Source: Vampirovibrionales bacterium
Lineage (GTDB): Bacteria; Cyanobacteriota; Vampirovibrionia; Vampirovibrionales; JAJTHC01
DNA length: 8,166 bases
NCBI GenBank assembly: GCA_021299615.1
Contig: JAJTHC010000161.1
Span: 1-8,166 of the forward strand
Direction: 5' to 3'
The position numbers and the translations under genes are program-made. Each line of letters opens with the position of its first letter. Position 1 is the stretch's first letter. The notes below the pieces were generated by a model, which saw nothing but the letters and a program-made list of their open reading frames with translations, was not told the origin of the DNA and ran no database searches. Shown here piece after piece: positions 1 through 6,792 of the stretch.

Positions 1-4
1 AAGG

Positions 5-283
5 CTAATTTTCGATTTCATCAGGGCTTCGTAAGGTGAGTTCAAGGGCGTGAACAGGACCTTGCATCTCGTTTTTCAAGACTTCATGCACCATACGATG
101 CCGTTTCAGGGTGGAAACGCCTTCAAAGGCTTCGCTGGTGATGCGAATATCAAGGTGACTACCGCCCATCGTATTGCCTGCATGCCCTGCGTGTTGCCAG
201 CTATTGTCGATGAGTTCAAAGGCTTGAGGCGAAAACGCCTCCTTCAATTTTTGGGTCACGATTTCAACGGTTTTAGAGATCAT
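5..283 (-). CDS. bolA: BolA-family protein
   Basis: A 92-residue protein, the usual BolA length, complete in the window (stop TAG at 5-7). The sequence shows the BolA core: GSHLDIRI at 41-48, EAFEG at 51-55, the K-RHRMVHEVL helix at about 60-69, and PVHALEL at 76-82, which matches the family's [I/V]HAL signature. H31, H34, H62 and H78 are candidate metal or Fe-S ligands. BolA proteins are small class II KH-like proteins that pair with monothiol glutaredoxins in Fe-S handling and, in some bacteria, affect envelope and stress gene expression; which role applies here is not visible. The start is supported by AGGAG at 292-296, 8 nt upstream. It lies in the same direction as rsh but is now separated from it by an oppositely oriented AT-rich gene. 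Anything downstream, such as a glutaredoxin gene, is outside the window. Confidence 0.93.
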   Translation of the reverse strand: MISKTVEIVTQKLKEAFSPQAFELIDNSWQHAGHAGNTMGGSHLDIRITSEAFEGVSTLKRHRMVHEVLKNEMQGPVHALELTLRSPDEIEN

Positions 284-308
284 GTGGGGGACTCCTGAAA
301 ATTTAAAT

Positions 309-315
309 TAGTATA
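309..315 (-). promoter_or_regulatory. Putative -10 element of bolA (TATACTA)
   Basis: On the minus strand TATACT (5 of 6 to TATAAT), followed by A, lies about 26 nt upstream of the bolA start. I see no good -35 at 16-18 bp. The case rests on position and on the same heptamer recurring upstream of rsh, the phosphohexomutase gene and the 196-residue gene. Confidence 0.4.
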
Positions 316-355
316 CATTACACTATCATAACTGAAAAATTTAAGTTGTCTTCTC

Positions 356-384
356 TTAAGTAACAATCATTTTCATGATATAAT
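356..384 (+). promoter_or_regulatory. Extended -10 promoter of the 551-residue gene
   Basis: A perfect TATAAT at 379-384 is preceded by TG at 376-377, giving TGnTATAAT, the extended -10 form. A weak -35 (TTAAGT, 356-361) stands 17 bp upstream. Transcription would start near 391 and leave a leader of about 27 nt. The -10 differs from the TATACTA used by resident genes here, which fits an imported unit. Confidence 0.6.
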
Positions 385-417
385 TTACAAAAACTAAAGA
401 GAAGGTACGTCTATTAA

Positions 418-2073
418 ATGTTAACATCTATTTCCGAACCATACGTATTACAACTTCAAGGGATGTGTAATAATCTTCAATCTAACTTAGAACAAAATAA
501 GGTAAATCAAGCCATCACAAAAGAAGCTAATGACCTTCTTGATGAAATTATCAAGCACGTTGCTGTAGCCATACAACCTTCTAGTACAGACACTCTTGTT
601 GGTAATGTGTGGCTTGTGTTTACAACATCTCAGATTGATGGATATTCTTATAATTGTCTAGACTACGTATCAAACTGGTCAACAACGAATGATCAAATAT
701 TAAGTACTGGCTTTAAGCTTTTATGTCGTTTAAAAAGTAACCCTGAGTTTTACAAATATAGAGGTGAAGCTCAGATACTACAATATAAAAAACGTATCCA
801 AGAATTAGAGGAGCTTGTTGTAGATGCTTCTAGTTCCTATGAGACTTTGAGCGAAACTGAAAAAAAAGTAGCTGGATTAAATCAATCAGCAACTACAGCA
901 CACAGTACGATTATAGCTTTCAAAGATGAGGTGGAAGAACTACAAGCTGACGAATTATTGGAACATGTTCAAGCTATTCATGACAACGCCAAGAGTTTAG
1001 AATCAAATATAAGTACCCTAAATCAATCAGCGATTGATTCTGATGCTGTTATTACGACTTTTAAAGAGAAAGTAGAAGAACTTCAAGCTGACGAATTATT
1101 AGAAAATGCTCAAACTATTCATGACAACGCCAAGAGTTTAGAATCAAATATAAGTACCTTAAATCAATCAGCAACTACGGCATACAATACCATTACAACT
1201 TTTAAAGATGAGGTGGAAGAGCTTCAAGCAGAAGAGTTATTGGAAAATGTTCAAGCTATTCATGATAATATCGTAGAGTTGGAAGGTGAGGCAAAAACTC
1301 TTTTTCAGACAAATGAAACCACTTTTAAAAATAATTTAGACAGCTTAACAAAAGCTGTCGCAGATTATGAGAAACTGAAGACAAAGACTCAAGAACTTCA
1401 AAAACAAACTGAAATTGAACTTACCAATGCTTTAGGTATAGGTACCTTCAAAGAGTTTGATGCCGTGAGACAACTGAAGGATGAGGCTTCTGAAAAATGG
1501 CTCAAACGAGCATTCGTGAGTGCTTACTTTTCTTTTGTAATCATTTTATCACTACTTATTTTAGGAAGTTCCCATTTTGGAATAAAGCCTCAAGCACCTT
1601 GGGTTTATTTTGAATTCGCAATTCCTGTTTTTCATAGCTGGCTAGATATTGCTTCTTTCGTCGTTCCCAAGATTTCATTAACCTTTATATTATCTGGGTT
1701 GACTATTTTCGTCTTCCAACGCTTCCTAAAAGAATCAAGACTTGCAGAAGAGTATCGTTTTAAATCCACTTGTGCTTTACACTTTGATAGTTATATGAAA
1801 TTAGTAAAAGAACTTTGTGATACAGAAGCAGATAAAGAATATCGAGACTTTTTAATACACCAAATTCAAGAATTATTTAGTTCTCCAACAGAAAGAATCT
1901 ATAAAGATTCAAATACAATTAACATGAAAGCTTTAAAAACGGCACGAGAAGCATTAGAAATAGCTTTCCCCCAAATGGAAAGAGTCACAAGACTATTAAC
2001 ACTTGCCGAAAATATAATTCACGACGCTCCTGCAGAAAAAGAGTCTCAGACTAATCAAGTAAGGAAAAGTTAG
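418..2073 (+). CDS. Coiled-coil membrane protein with three 47-residue repeats, function unknown
   Basis: I do not recognise a named family for this 551-residue protein. Residues 1-115 look globular, with aromatic residues and cysteines and no signal peptide. Residues 120-340 are charged, Leu-rich and predicted coiled coil, with three tandem 47-residue units at 154-294. Two hydrophobic segments follow (about 366-385 and 412-435) with a short loop between. A C-terminal helical tail (about 436-551) opens with FLKESRLAEEYRFKS. A Lys/Arg-rich helix after a membrane hairpin with an A-E-x-Y-x-x-K pattern recalls uncharacterised bacterial membrane coiled-coil proteins such as the DUF6161 type; that is memory only. 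The likely layout is an inner-membrane anchor with both large domains in the cytoplasm. The start has AGAAGG at 400-405, a long 12 nt from ATG. Base composition is plainly more AT-rich than the neighbours, with many TTA Leu and AGA Arg codons, suggesting horizontal acquisition. A defence or stress-sensor role is possible but unproven. Confidence 0.88.
   Translation: MLTSISEPYVLQLQGMCNNLQSNLEQNKVNQAITKEANDLLDEIIKHVAVAIQPSSTDTLVGNVWLVFTTSQIDGYSYNCLDYVSNWSTTNDQILSTGFKLLCRLKSNPEFYKYRGEAQILQYKKRIQELEELVVDASSSYETLSETEKKVAGLNQSATTAHSTIIAFKDEVEELQADELLEHVQAIHDNAKSLESNISTLNQSAIDSDAVITTFKEKVEELQADELLENAQTIHDNAKSLESNISTLNQSATTAYNTITTFKDEVEELQAEELLENVQAIHDNIVELEGEAKTLFQTNETTFKNNLDSLTKAVADYEKLKTKTQELQKQTEIELTNALGIGTFKEFDAVRQLKDEASEKWLKRAFVSAYFSFVIILSLLILGSSHFGIKPQAPWVYFEFAIPVFHSWLDIASFVVPKISLTFILSGLTIFVFQRFLKESRLAEEYRFKSTCALHFDSYMKLVKELCDTEADKEYRDFLIHQIQELFSSPTERIYKDSNTINMKALKTAREALEIAFPQMERVTRLLTLAENIIHDAPAEKESQTNQVRKS
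877..1299 (+). repeat. Three tandem 141-bp repeats inside the coiled-coil gene
   Basis: Residues 154-200, 201-247 and 248-294 each begin LNQSA and continue with FK-[DE]-[EK]-VEELQA-[DE]-ELLE and IHDN. Units 1 and 2 share about 58 nucleotides around their junctions (from 974 and from 1115) with one mismatch, so duplication is recent or conversion is active. The period keeps frame. 47 residues equals three 11-residue plus two 7-residue coil turns, consistent with a lengthening coiled coil; that reading is inference. Confidence 0.93.
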
Positions 2074-2091
2074 CTAACTTTTCCTTACTTG
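2056..2091. terminator. 36-bp perfect palindrome, probable bidirectional terminator
   Basis: The two 18-nt arms are exact reverse complements, centred between 2073 and 2074 (left half ends AAAAGTTAG, right half starts CTAACTTTT). It includes the last six codons of the 551-residue gene with its TAG (2071-2073), and the last Lys codon and TAA of rsh (2085-2090). The two stops are 11 nt apart. The A-rich left and T-rich right arms give a short U-run at the end of the hairpin in either direction, as in terminators shared by convergent genes. The stem is AT-rich and lacks a long external U tract, so efficiency is uncertain. Confidence 0.6.
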
Positions 2092-4442
2092 TTCATACGA
2101 TAGCGTGAACGTTTGACGGCGATGACATCGGGCAGTTGCTTGATGTTGCGAATGAGCTTTTCTAGCTCTTCCAAGTTCTTGACTTCAAGCCCAAGCTCGA
2201 TATACACACTCTTTTCGCCTGTTAAACGACGACAATTGGCGGAAAAAATGTTCACCTGCATATCCGACACCTTCGCCAGCACATCCTTAAACACACCCAC
2301 TTGATCCATCACCTGCATTTCCAGCAAGACATTATGGAGCGTCTGTTGCATTTCAATCGCCCCCGTCCACGACAGGTTCATCACCCGTTGCGGATTGGCT
2401 TGAATGATGTTCATGCAATCGTCCCGATGAATCATCACGCCCCGACTGCGAGTCACAATCCCCACAATCGCATCCCCTGGTACAGGCATACAACAGCGAG
2501 CAATGTGGTATTGCAAGCCTTTTAGGGCTTGCAGGGATCCGCTAGCGTTCATGGCATCGCTGGTGTGACCCACCTTTTCAAGTTTGGCGAGTTCTTCGGC
2601 AAAGCGTTCGCTGGTACTATTTTTGGCTTGCAAGGCTTCAGGGCTTTGCGAGTTGGGTAAATCCACATAGCCGTGTTCTTTCAAATGCTCGGCTTGTTCG
2701 GCTTGAATCTGGGCATGATGATCCGACGTGGTGGAAACGATCTTGCCCTTTTTCACACGGTTGATAATGCGAGACAGCGTGATTTCCCCATAGCCCAAGG
2801 CGACGTACAAATCTTCGATATTCTTATAGTTGAGTTCGTTGGCGACTTCCAACATCTTGCCCGATTTCACCAGCGTATCGACTTTTGCACGAGTGAGGTC
2901 GGCTTCAAGCAGTTGGCGTCCTTGGGTTTCGTGCTGATCACGGTAATGCTTTTTATACCAGTGACGAATGCGGTTCTTGGCTTGTTGCGTCACCACAAAG
3001 TTCACCCAGTCTAGGCGTGGCGTCGCTTTTTTATTGGTGATAATCTCAATAATATCGCCGTTTTGAAGTTCTGTATCTAACGGCACCATTTTTTCGTTGA
3101 CAATCGCCCCTGCACATCGATTGCCGACTTCACTGTGGATGCGAAAGGCGAAATCCACAGGCGTGCATCCACGAGGCAAGCTAATGACGGTGCCTTTGGG
3201 CGTAAACACGAACACTTGATCAGGGAAGAGATCGAGCTTCACATTTTCGACAAACTCTAACGCCGTATTGGCATTGGCTTGCATTTCAACCAACTGCTTC
3301 AACCAACCGAGCTTTTCATCTTCTTTAGAACTTTGATACGCCGTGGCATCATCGCCAAATCGCTTATAGTGAAAGTGGGCAGCGATACCAAATTCCGCCA
3401 CCTTGTGCATTTTTTCCGTGCGAATCTGCACTTCCACAGGGCGTTTATTCGGCCCGATAATCGTGGTGTGTAAAGACTGATAAAAGTTGCTTTTCGGCAT
3501 GGCGATGTAATCTTTAAAACGCCCAGCGACAGGCGTATACTGGTGGTGAATAATTCCCAAGACTTCATAGCATTGGGCTTCGGTTTGCACGATGACTCGC
3601 AGGGCGGAAATGTCGAAAATATCGTTGAGTTCCTTCTTTTGCGAACTCATTTTCTTGTAAATACTGTAATAATTCTTCAAACGGCTATAGATTTTTGAAT
3701 GGATGTTATGTTGCAAAAGTCCCTTTTCAAGGTGTTGCGTCATTTGCTGAATGACACGCTCTCGCTCTTCTTGCGAATCGGCGAGTTGCCCTTTGATTTC
3801 GTGAAACTGTTCAGGATCCAAAAAGCTTAACGACAAATCTTCCAATTCCGCCTTGAAGTTCCCCATCCCGATGCGGTTGGCGAGGGGGGCAAAAACTTCC
3901 AGCGTTTCATTGGCAATTTTTTCTTGTTTATGGGGCAACATATGCTCAAGCGTCCGCATATTGTGGAGCCTGTCCGCCAATTTCAGCGTCAACACACGAA
4001 TATCTTCCGCCATCGCCAAGAACATATTGCGGAAGTTTTCCGCTTGCTCTTCTTCTTTGCTACTAAACTGGTACTTGTATTTCCCTAGTTTCGTCACGCC
4101 TTGCACGATTTTGGTGACTTCCGCCCCAAAGTGCTTTTCCATGTCTTCTGGCGTGGCGGTGGTGTCTTCTAGCACATCGTGCATAAGGGCGGCTTGCAGG
4201 GTTGGCACATCCACCCACATATCCGCCAAAATCAGGGCGACGCTCACGGGGTGCATGATGTAATTGGTGCCGTCTTTGCGTTTTTGACCGTCGTGGTGGT
4301 GGCGAGCGTAATCGAAGGTGCGTTGCACCAATGCCAAGTCATCAGGCTTGGCACCATGCTGAGCCAGCTTGGCGAGAAGCTCTTCCATGAGGACGTCTTC
4401 AATAAACCGTCCGTCTTGTGGGGGTGTGTTAGACGCAGTCAT
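2085..4442 (-). CDS. rsh: Bifunctional (p)ppGpp synthetase/hydrolase (RelA/SpoT homologue, Rsh)
   Basis: This cytoplasmic enzyme makes the alarmone (p)ppGpp from ATP and GDP/GTP and also degrades it, setting the stringent response. It is 785 residues and full length for the family. The HD hydrolase domain (about 40-190) has H64, the intact H88-D89 and E92-D93 of MHDVLEDT, and D157 of KLADRLHNMR, so hydrolysis looks functional. The synthetase domain (about 250-360) has RFKD at 308-311, then DYIAMPKSNFYQSLHTT and VEVQIRT. The RxKD form is typical of bifunctional enzymes; monofunctional RelA has ExDD. A TGS domain lies at about 410-470, then a helical region, a Cys/His-containing conserved segment at 645-676 (C650, C651, H672, C676) and a C-terminal ACT domain (about 703-785). 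An in-frame TGA lies just upstream of the ATG, so no longer start exists. No convincing Shine-Dalgarno precedes the ATG; coupling to a leader ORF is suggested. The middle of the protein resembles cyanobacterial Rel from memory. Confidence 0.97.
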   Translation of the reverse strand: MTASNTPPQDGRFIEDVLMEELLAKLAQHGAKPDDLALVQRTFDYARHHHDGQKRKDGTNYIMHPVSVALILADMWVDVPTLQAALMHDVLEDTTATPEDMEKHFGAEVTKIVQGVTKLGKYKYQFSSKEEEQAENFRNMFLAMAEDIRVLTLKLADRLHNMRTLEHMLPHKQEKIANETLEVFAPLANRIGMGNFKAELEDLSLSFLDPEQFHEIKGQLADSQEERERVIQQMTQHLEKGLLQHNIHSKIYSRLKNYYSIYKKMSSQKKELNDIFDISALRVIVQTEAQCYEVLGIIHHQYTPVAGRFKDYIAMPKSNFYQSLHTTIIGPNKRPVEVQIRTEKMHKVAEFGIAAHFHYKRFGDDATAYQSSKEDEKLGWLKQLVEMQANANTALEFVENVKLDLFPDQVFVFTPKGTVISLPRGCTPVDFAFRIHSEVGNRCAGAIVNEKMVPLDTELQNGDIIEIITNKKATPRLDWVNFVVTQQAKNRIRHWYKKHYRDQHETQGRQLLEADLTRAKVDTLVKSGKMLEVANELNYKNIEDLYVALGYGEITLSRIINRVKKGKIVSTTSDHHAQIQAEQAEHLKEHGYVDLPNSQSPEALQAKNSTSERFAEELAKLEKVGHTSDAMNASGSLQALKGLQYHIARCCMPVPGDAIVGIVTRSRGVMIHRDDCMNIIQANPQRVMNLSWTGAIEMQQTLHNVLLEMQVMDQVGVFKDVLAKVSDMQVNIFSANCRRLTGEKSVYIELGLEVKNLEELEKLIRNIKQLPDVIAVKRSRYRMNK

Positions 4443-4480
4443 ACGTAGGGGCTTTCATCACAAAGGAGTGGCACAATCAT
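4439..4480 (-). CDS. Putative 13-codon leader ORF coupled to rsh
   Basis: The minus strand reads ATG at 4480-4478 and encodes MIVPLLCDESPYV, ending at TGA 4441-4439. That stop overlaps the rsh ATG (4442-4440) as ATGA, the standard arrangement for translational coupling. A perfect AGGAG (4492-4488) lies 7 nt before the leader start, while rsh itself has only a weak purine stretch. The leader Shine-Dalgarno and start codon sit inside the 29-bp dyad described separately, so a hairpin could hide them. Against it: the ORF is very short and could arise by chance, and a TATACT just upstream, if used as a promoter, would start the transcript within or after the Shine-Dalgarno. Confidence 0.5.
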   Translation of the reverse strand: MIVPLLCDESPYV

Positions 4481-4492
4481 TGTACCACTCCT
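4464..4492. promoter_or_regulatory. 29-bp near-perfect dyad in the rsh leader
   Basis: Two 14-nt arms (4464-4477 and 4479-4492) match at 13 positions around a single central base at 4478; the one mismatch is 4472/4484. As RNA from the minus strand it would fold into an 8-bp AGGAGTGG/CCACUCCU stem plus an upper stem, enclosing the leader ORF start. As DNA it is a large operator-like palindrome just downstream of a TATACT. It lacks the U tract of an intrinsic terminator (only UUU follows), so regulation of rsh is more likely than termination of the upstream gene. Confidence 0.65.
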
Positions 4493-4498
4493 AGTATA
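4492..4498 (-). promoter_or_regulatory. Putative -10 element of rsh (TATACTA)
   Basis: TATACT at 4498-4493 on the minus strand lies 50 nt upstream of the rsh ATG and overlaps the edge of the dyad. The best -35 at 17 bp is CCCACA, which is poor. If used, transcripts would begin near 4486, inside the dyad, making the dyad an operator rather than a full RNA hairpin. Confidence 0.4.
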
Positions 4499-4539
4499 GC
4501 GTATTTTTCTATTTTTGTGGGGAAGTCATTTAAAGGGTA

Positions 4540-4833
4540 TTAGGTGGATATTTCTGCCGTGTTTATTTTTTTCTCTGGAGAAGACGTCTTCAAGAGTTCT
4601 AGGGCAATATCTTTCGCTACCAAGTTAGCACTATTTTCAATCAATTTAGCTTGCCACCAGCTACCCACTGCTGAAGCAATTGCCAGTAAACTTAATGCAA
4701 ATAATCCTACTCCAAAGCCTTCCCCACTCCTTTGGGGGCTTGTATTTTTTGTCGCCGTTATAGCGTTTTGCTTATTTGAAGGAGCCTGAAAAATCAAGGG
4801 TCTATTGGGAACATTGAAAGAAGCTAATTTCAT
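4540..4833 (-). CDS. Small single-pass membrane protein, function unknown
   Basis: A 97-residue protein I cannot assign to a family. The N-terminal 39 residues are polar (RPLIF near 11-15, then an Asn/Thr/Ser/Pro-rich linker). One hydrophobic helix follows at about 40-59 (GFGVGLFALSLLAIASAVGSWW), then an amphipathic helical stretch at 60-82 and a charged, Thr/Ser-rich tail. No cysteines, and no signal-peptidase site that I would trust. The start is well supported: TTAAGGA covers 4842-4848, with its AAGGA core 8 nt from the ATG. This favours the minus strand over an overlapping 81-residue plus-strand frame. It lies 97 bp upstream of rsh in the same direction, so read-through into rsh is possible. 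No clear promoter is seen for it. Confidence 0.7.
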   Translation of the reverse strand: MKLASFNVPNRPLIFQAPSNKQNAITATKNTSPQRSGEGFGVGLFALSLLAIASAVGSWWQAKLIENSANLVAKDIALELLKTSSPEKKINTAEIST

Positions 4834-4979
4834 TATAACAATCCTTAAATTACGGTAGAGAGAAAAAGAAGAATAACACTAGCATCAAAACTATAAAAAA
4901 GAAAGCCTATTTTAAAGGTATTCACAGAGTCTTCTATTACAGAATAGCATAGACCTTTGAAGTTTAGGATATAGCCACG

Positions 4980-5018
4980 TTTAGAGTTTTCTGAACAGTA
5001 GGCTAGACGAGGAGCTTA
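4980..5018 (+). repeat. Dispersed 39-bp repeat, copy A
   Basis: It begins TTTAGAGTTTTCTG and continues through ACAGTAGGCTAGAC to AGGAGC. It matches the reverse complement of 8127-8165 at 36 of 39 positions. Its right part can form a small hairpin, AGGCT pairing with AGCTT (one G-U), where the other copy has AGGCT/AGCCT. Function is unknown. Confidence 0.85.
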
Positions 5019-5082
5019 ACACGCTATTTACTCGTTTAAATGGTATTAAAACGCATCAATCCAACAATACGAAAAAAAATAG

Positions 5083-5113
5083 TTGCCTCCACTTGTTTTG
5101 CTCGTGTTATACT
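5083..5113 (+). promoter_or_regulatory. Promoter of the phosphohexomutase operon
   Basis: TGTTATACT at 5105-5113 is an extended -10 (TGnTATACT). A TTGCCT at 5083-5088 (4 of 6 to the -35 consensus) stands 19 bp away, a long spacing that an extended -10 can tolerate. Transcription would start near 5120 and give a leader of about 43 nt. This places the true start at 5163. Confidence 0.6.
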
Positions 5114-5162
5114 AAGCGTGTTATGGAAATCATTATTGATATTGATAAAAGGTAAGCTTCCC

Positions 5163-6782
5163 ATGAGTTCAAGTCCAATCGTCTCTAAAGTCTATCAATT
5201 TGGTACGTCAGGCTATCGCCACGATGCAGACGACGCCTTTAATGAAGCCGTCGTGACACAAATCACCCACGCCATCGCCGATGCCTTAATTCAGACCATG
5301 CAAGCGGAACAAATCGCTCGTCCCGTCTTGGTCGGTGGCGACACCCGAGAAAAAACCAAAATGGCGATCCCTATTATCATCAAAACCCTTCTCGCCAAAG
5401 GCTTAGACGTCTACGAAGTGCAAGGCGATGTGCCGACGCCTGTTTTGGCGTATACCGCTGCTCACTTGGCTGAAATTGCTGGCAACGGCGTCGGTTCCGC
5501 AGGAGCCATTTTAATGACCGCCAGCCACAACCCTTGGAACTACGGTGGATACAACTTCTTAACCAATGACGGAGCCGTTGCCCCTTCTTCCATGACAAAA
5601 CAATTTGAAGCTTTGCAAGCGAATCCTTTGAACTTGGTGCTGGACAGAAAAGCCCTCGGTTTGGATGATGCCCCTCGTATCTATCATCTTTTGCCGTATG
5701 AAGCGTATTTAGATCACCTTAAAGAAGTCATTAAGCTGGATGTTGCTGCCATAAAATCGGCGAAATTGCATGTGGGTTACGATCCCTTGTACGCCACAGG
5801 TCGCCATTATTTCCCCAAGCTCATGGAAGATTTGGGCGTGGCGGATGTTAAACTCATTCACACCGAAGATGAACGCCCCCAAGGCTATGACGGCGAACCA
5901 GAACCTTCGGCGGAAAATCTAACGGAACTGTCGCAGATTCTAAAAACGTGGACGGCTCAACTGCCTGATGCCCTTATTTTTGGAGCCTCCAACGACGGGG
6001 ATGCGGATCGCTTTGGTGTTTTGGATGAAAACGGTAATTTCTTGCATCCCAATACGATTTTACGTTTAGTGGCGTATTTAATGGTGCATCATCGCAAGGC
6101 AAAAGGCATCGTGGTGCGGTCGCAATCCACCACCCATGCCTTGGATGATATGATGAAATTGTATGAAACTCCCGTGCTTCAAACGCCTGTAGGCTATAAA
6201 TATATCGCCGAAGTCTTTTTGGATTATGAACAAGATGTCGCAAAGCCTTCTGTGATTTTAGGCGGAGAAGGCAGTGGTGGCTTAAGTATTTTGAATCACG
6301 TTCCTGAAAAGGATGGCATGTTGGCTAACCTGCTGATTGCGGAATTGATTGCGAAAGAAGGCTTGCCTTTGTCTCAAATCGTGCAGAAGGTGGAAGTCCT
6401 CATCGAAAAGCGTTTTATTTTTACGGAATGGTCGATTCACACAGAATTGAAATCACAAATCCTCAATAAAGCCTTGACCCTTTTTACCGAAGGCGGTAGT
6501 TTGGGGGCGGATCTCATTGTAGATGTCGCTCGTTCTAATGCGGAAGCCCACGCCTTAAAAGCCGAGTTCCACACGCAAGACGGCGTAAAACTTTATTTGA
6601 CAGATGGTTCTTGGGTTTTGGTGCGAGCCAGTGGCACGGAACCCTTGGTGCGTGTGTACTTAGAAGTCCAAGATGCCGACGCCACTCGCCTTGTTCGCAA
6701 GCAAGAGGCACTTGAGTCCTTTTGGCTCGATTCGTTTGACAATCTAGGGATTTCTCCGTCTCACATTAAACGCAAGGCGTAG
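5163..6782 (+). CDS. Alpha-D-phosphohexomutase (phosphoglucomutase/phosphomannomutase family)
   Basis: A cytoplasmic enzyme that moves phosphate between C1 and C6 of a hexose phosphate (glucose or mannose), linking glycolytic sugars to polysaccharide and glycogen building blocks. From the start at 5163 it has 539 residues, normal for the family. All four loops are visible: FGTSGYR at 13-19; catalytic TASHNP at 119-124 with the phosphoserine S121; Mg-binding DGDADR at 278-283; sugar-specificity loop GGEGSGG at 367-373; and phosphate-binding RASGTEPLVR at 488-497. Relatives I recall have EESGG in the sugar loop, here EGSGG; the retained E369 and S371 are the key residues. This does not decide glucose versus mannose. 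The start at 5163 is chosen because AAAAGG (5147-5152) precedes it by 10 nt and the promoter lies inside the longer frame from 5040. The gene below starts 10 nt after its stop, so the two are probably cotranscribed. Confidence 0.93.
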   Translation: MSSSPIVSKVYQFGTSGYRHDADDAFNEAVVTQITHAIADALIQTMQAEQIARPVLVGGDTREKTKMAIPIIIKTLLAKGLDVYEVQGDVPTPVLAYTAAHLAEIAGNGVGSAGAILMTASHNPWNYGGYNFLTNDGAVAPSSMTKQFEALQANPLNLVLDRKALGLDDAPRIYHLLPYEAYLDHLKEVIKLDVAAIKSAKLHVGYDPLYATGRHYFPKLMEDLGVADVKLIHTEDERPQGYDGEPEPSAENLTELSQILKTWTAQLPDALIFGASNDGDADRFGVLDENGNFLHPNTILRLVAYLMVHHRKAKGIVVRSQSTTHALDDMMKLYETPVLQTPVGYKYIAEVFLDYEQDVAKPSVILGGEGSGGLSILNHVPEKDGMLANLLIAELIAKEGLPLSQIVQKVEVLIEKRFIFTEWSIHTELKSQILNKALTLFTEGGSLGADLIVDVARSNAEAHALKAEFHTQDGVKLYLTDGSWVLVRASGTEPLVRVYLEVQDADATRLVRKQEALESFWLDSFDNLGISPSHIKRKA

Positions 6783-6792
6783 GGAATCCGTT

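Larger units (their letters stand above)
4834..5162. other. 329-bp intergenic region between divergent genes
   Basis: No gene is supported here. On the left it is AT-rich leader for the 97-residue protein gene (minus), with a short inverted repeat CTATT-ACAG-AATAG at 4934-4947. In the middle is one copy of the 39-bp dispersed repeat (4980-5018). On the right is the promoter and leader of the phosphohexomutase gene. An open frame running from 5040 into that gene crosses this promoter and is not taken as its start. Confidence 0.7.

Noticed and set aside
4544..4789. 81-residue plus-strand frame opposite the small membrane protein
   Set aside because: No ribosome site; the minus-strand frame has a good one and a sensible membrane-protein layout.
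5014..5041. Integron attC-like site (GCTTAAC near GTTTAAA)
   Set aside because: The right core does not fit GTTRRRY, the spacing is too short and no integrase is present.
5123..5155. Ten-codon ORF (MEIIIDIDKR) in the phosphohexomutase leader
   Set aside because: It has no Shine-Dalgarno and begins only about 3 nt after the predicted transcript start; probably chance.
5040..5162. N-terminal extension of the phosphohexomutase frame to an ATG at 5040
   Set aside because: It contains the extended -10 promoter at 5105-5113, lacks a ribosome site at 5040, and the family's N-terminal FGTSGYR sits properly close to the start at 5163.
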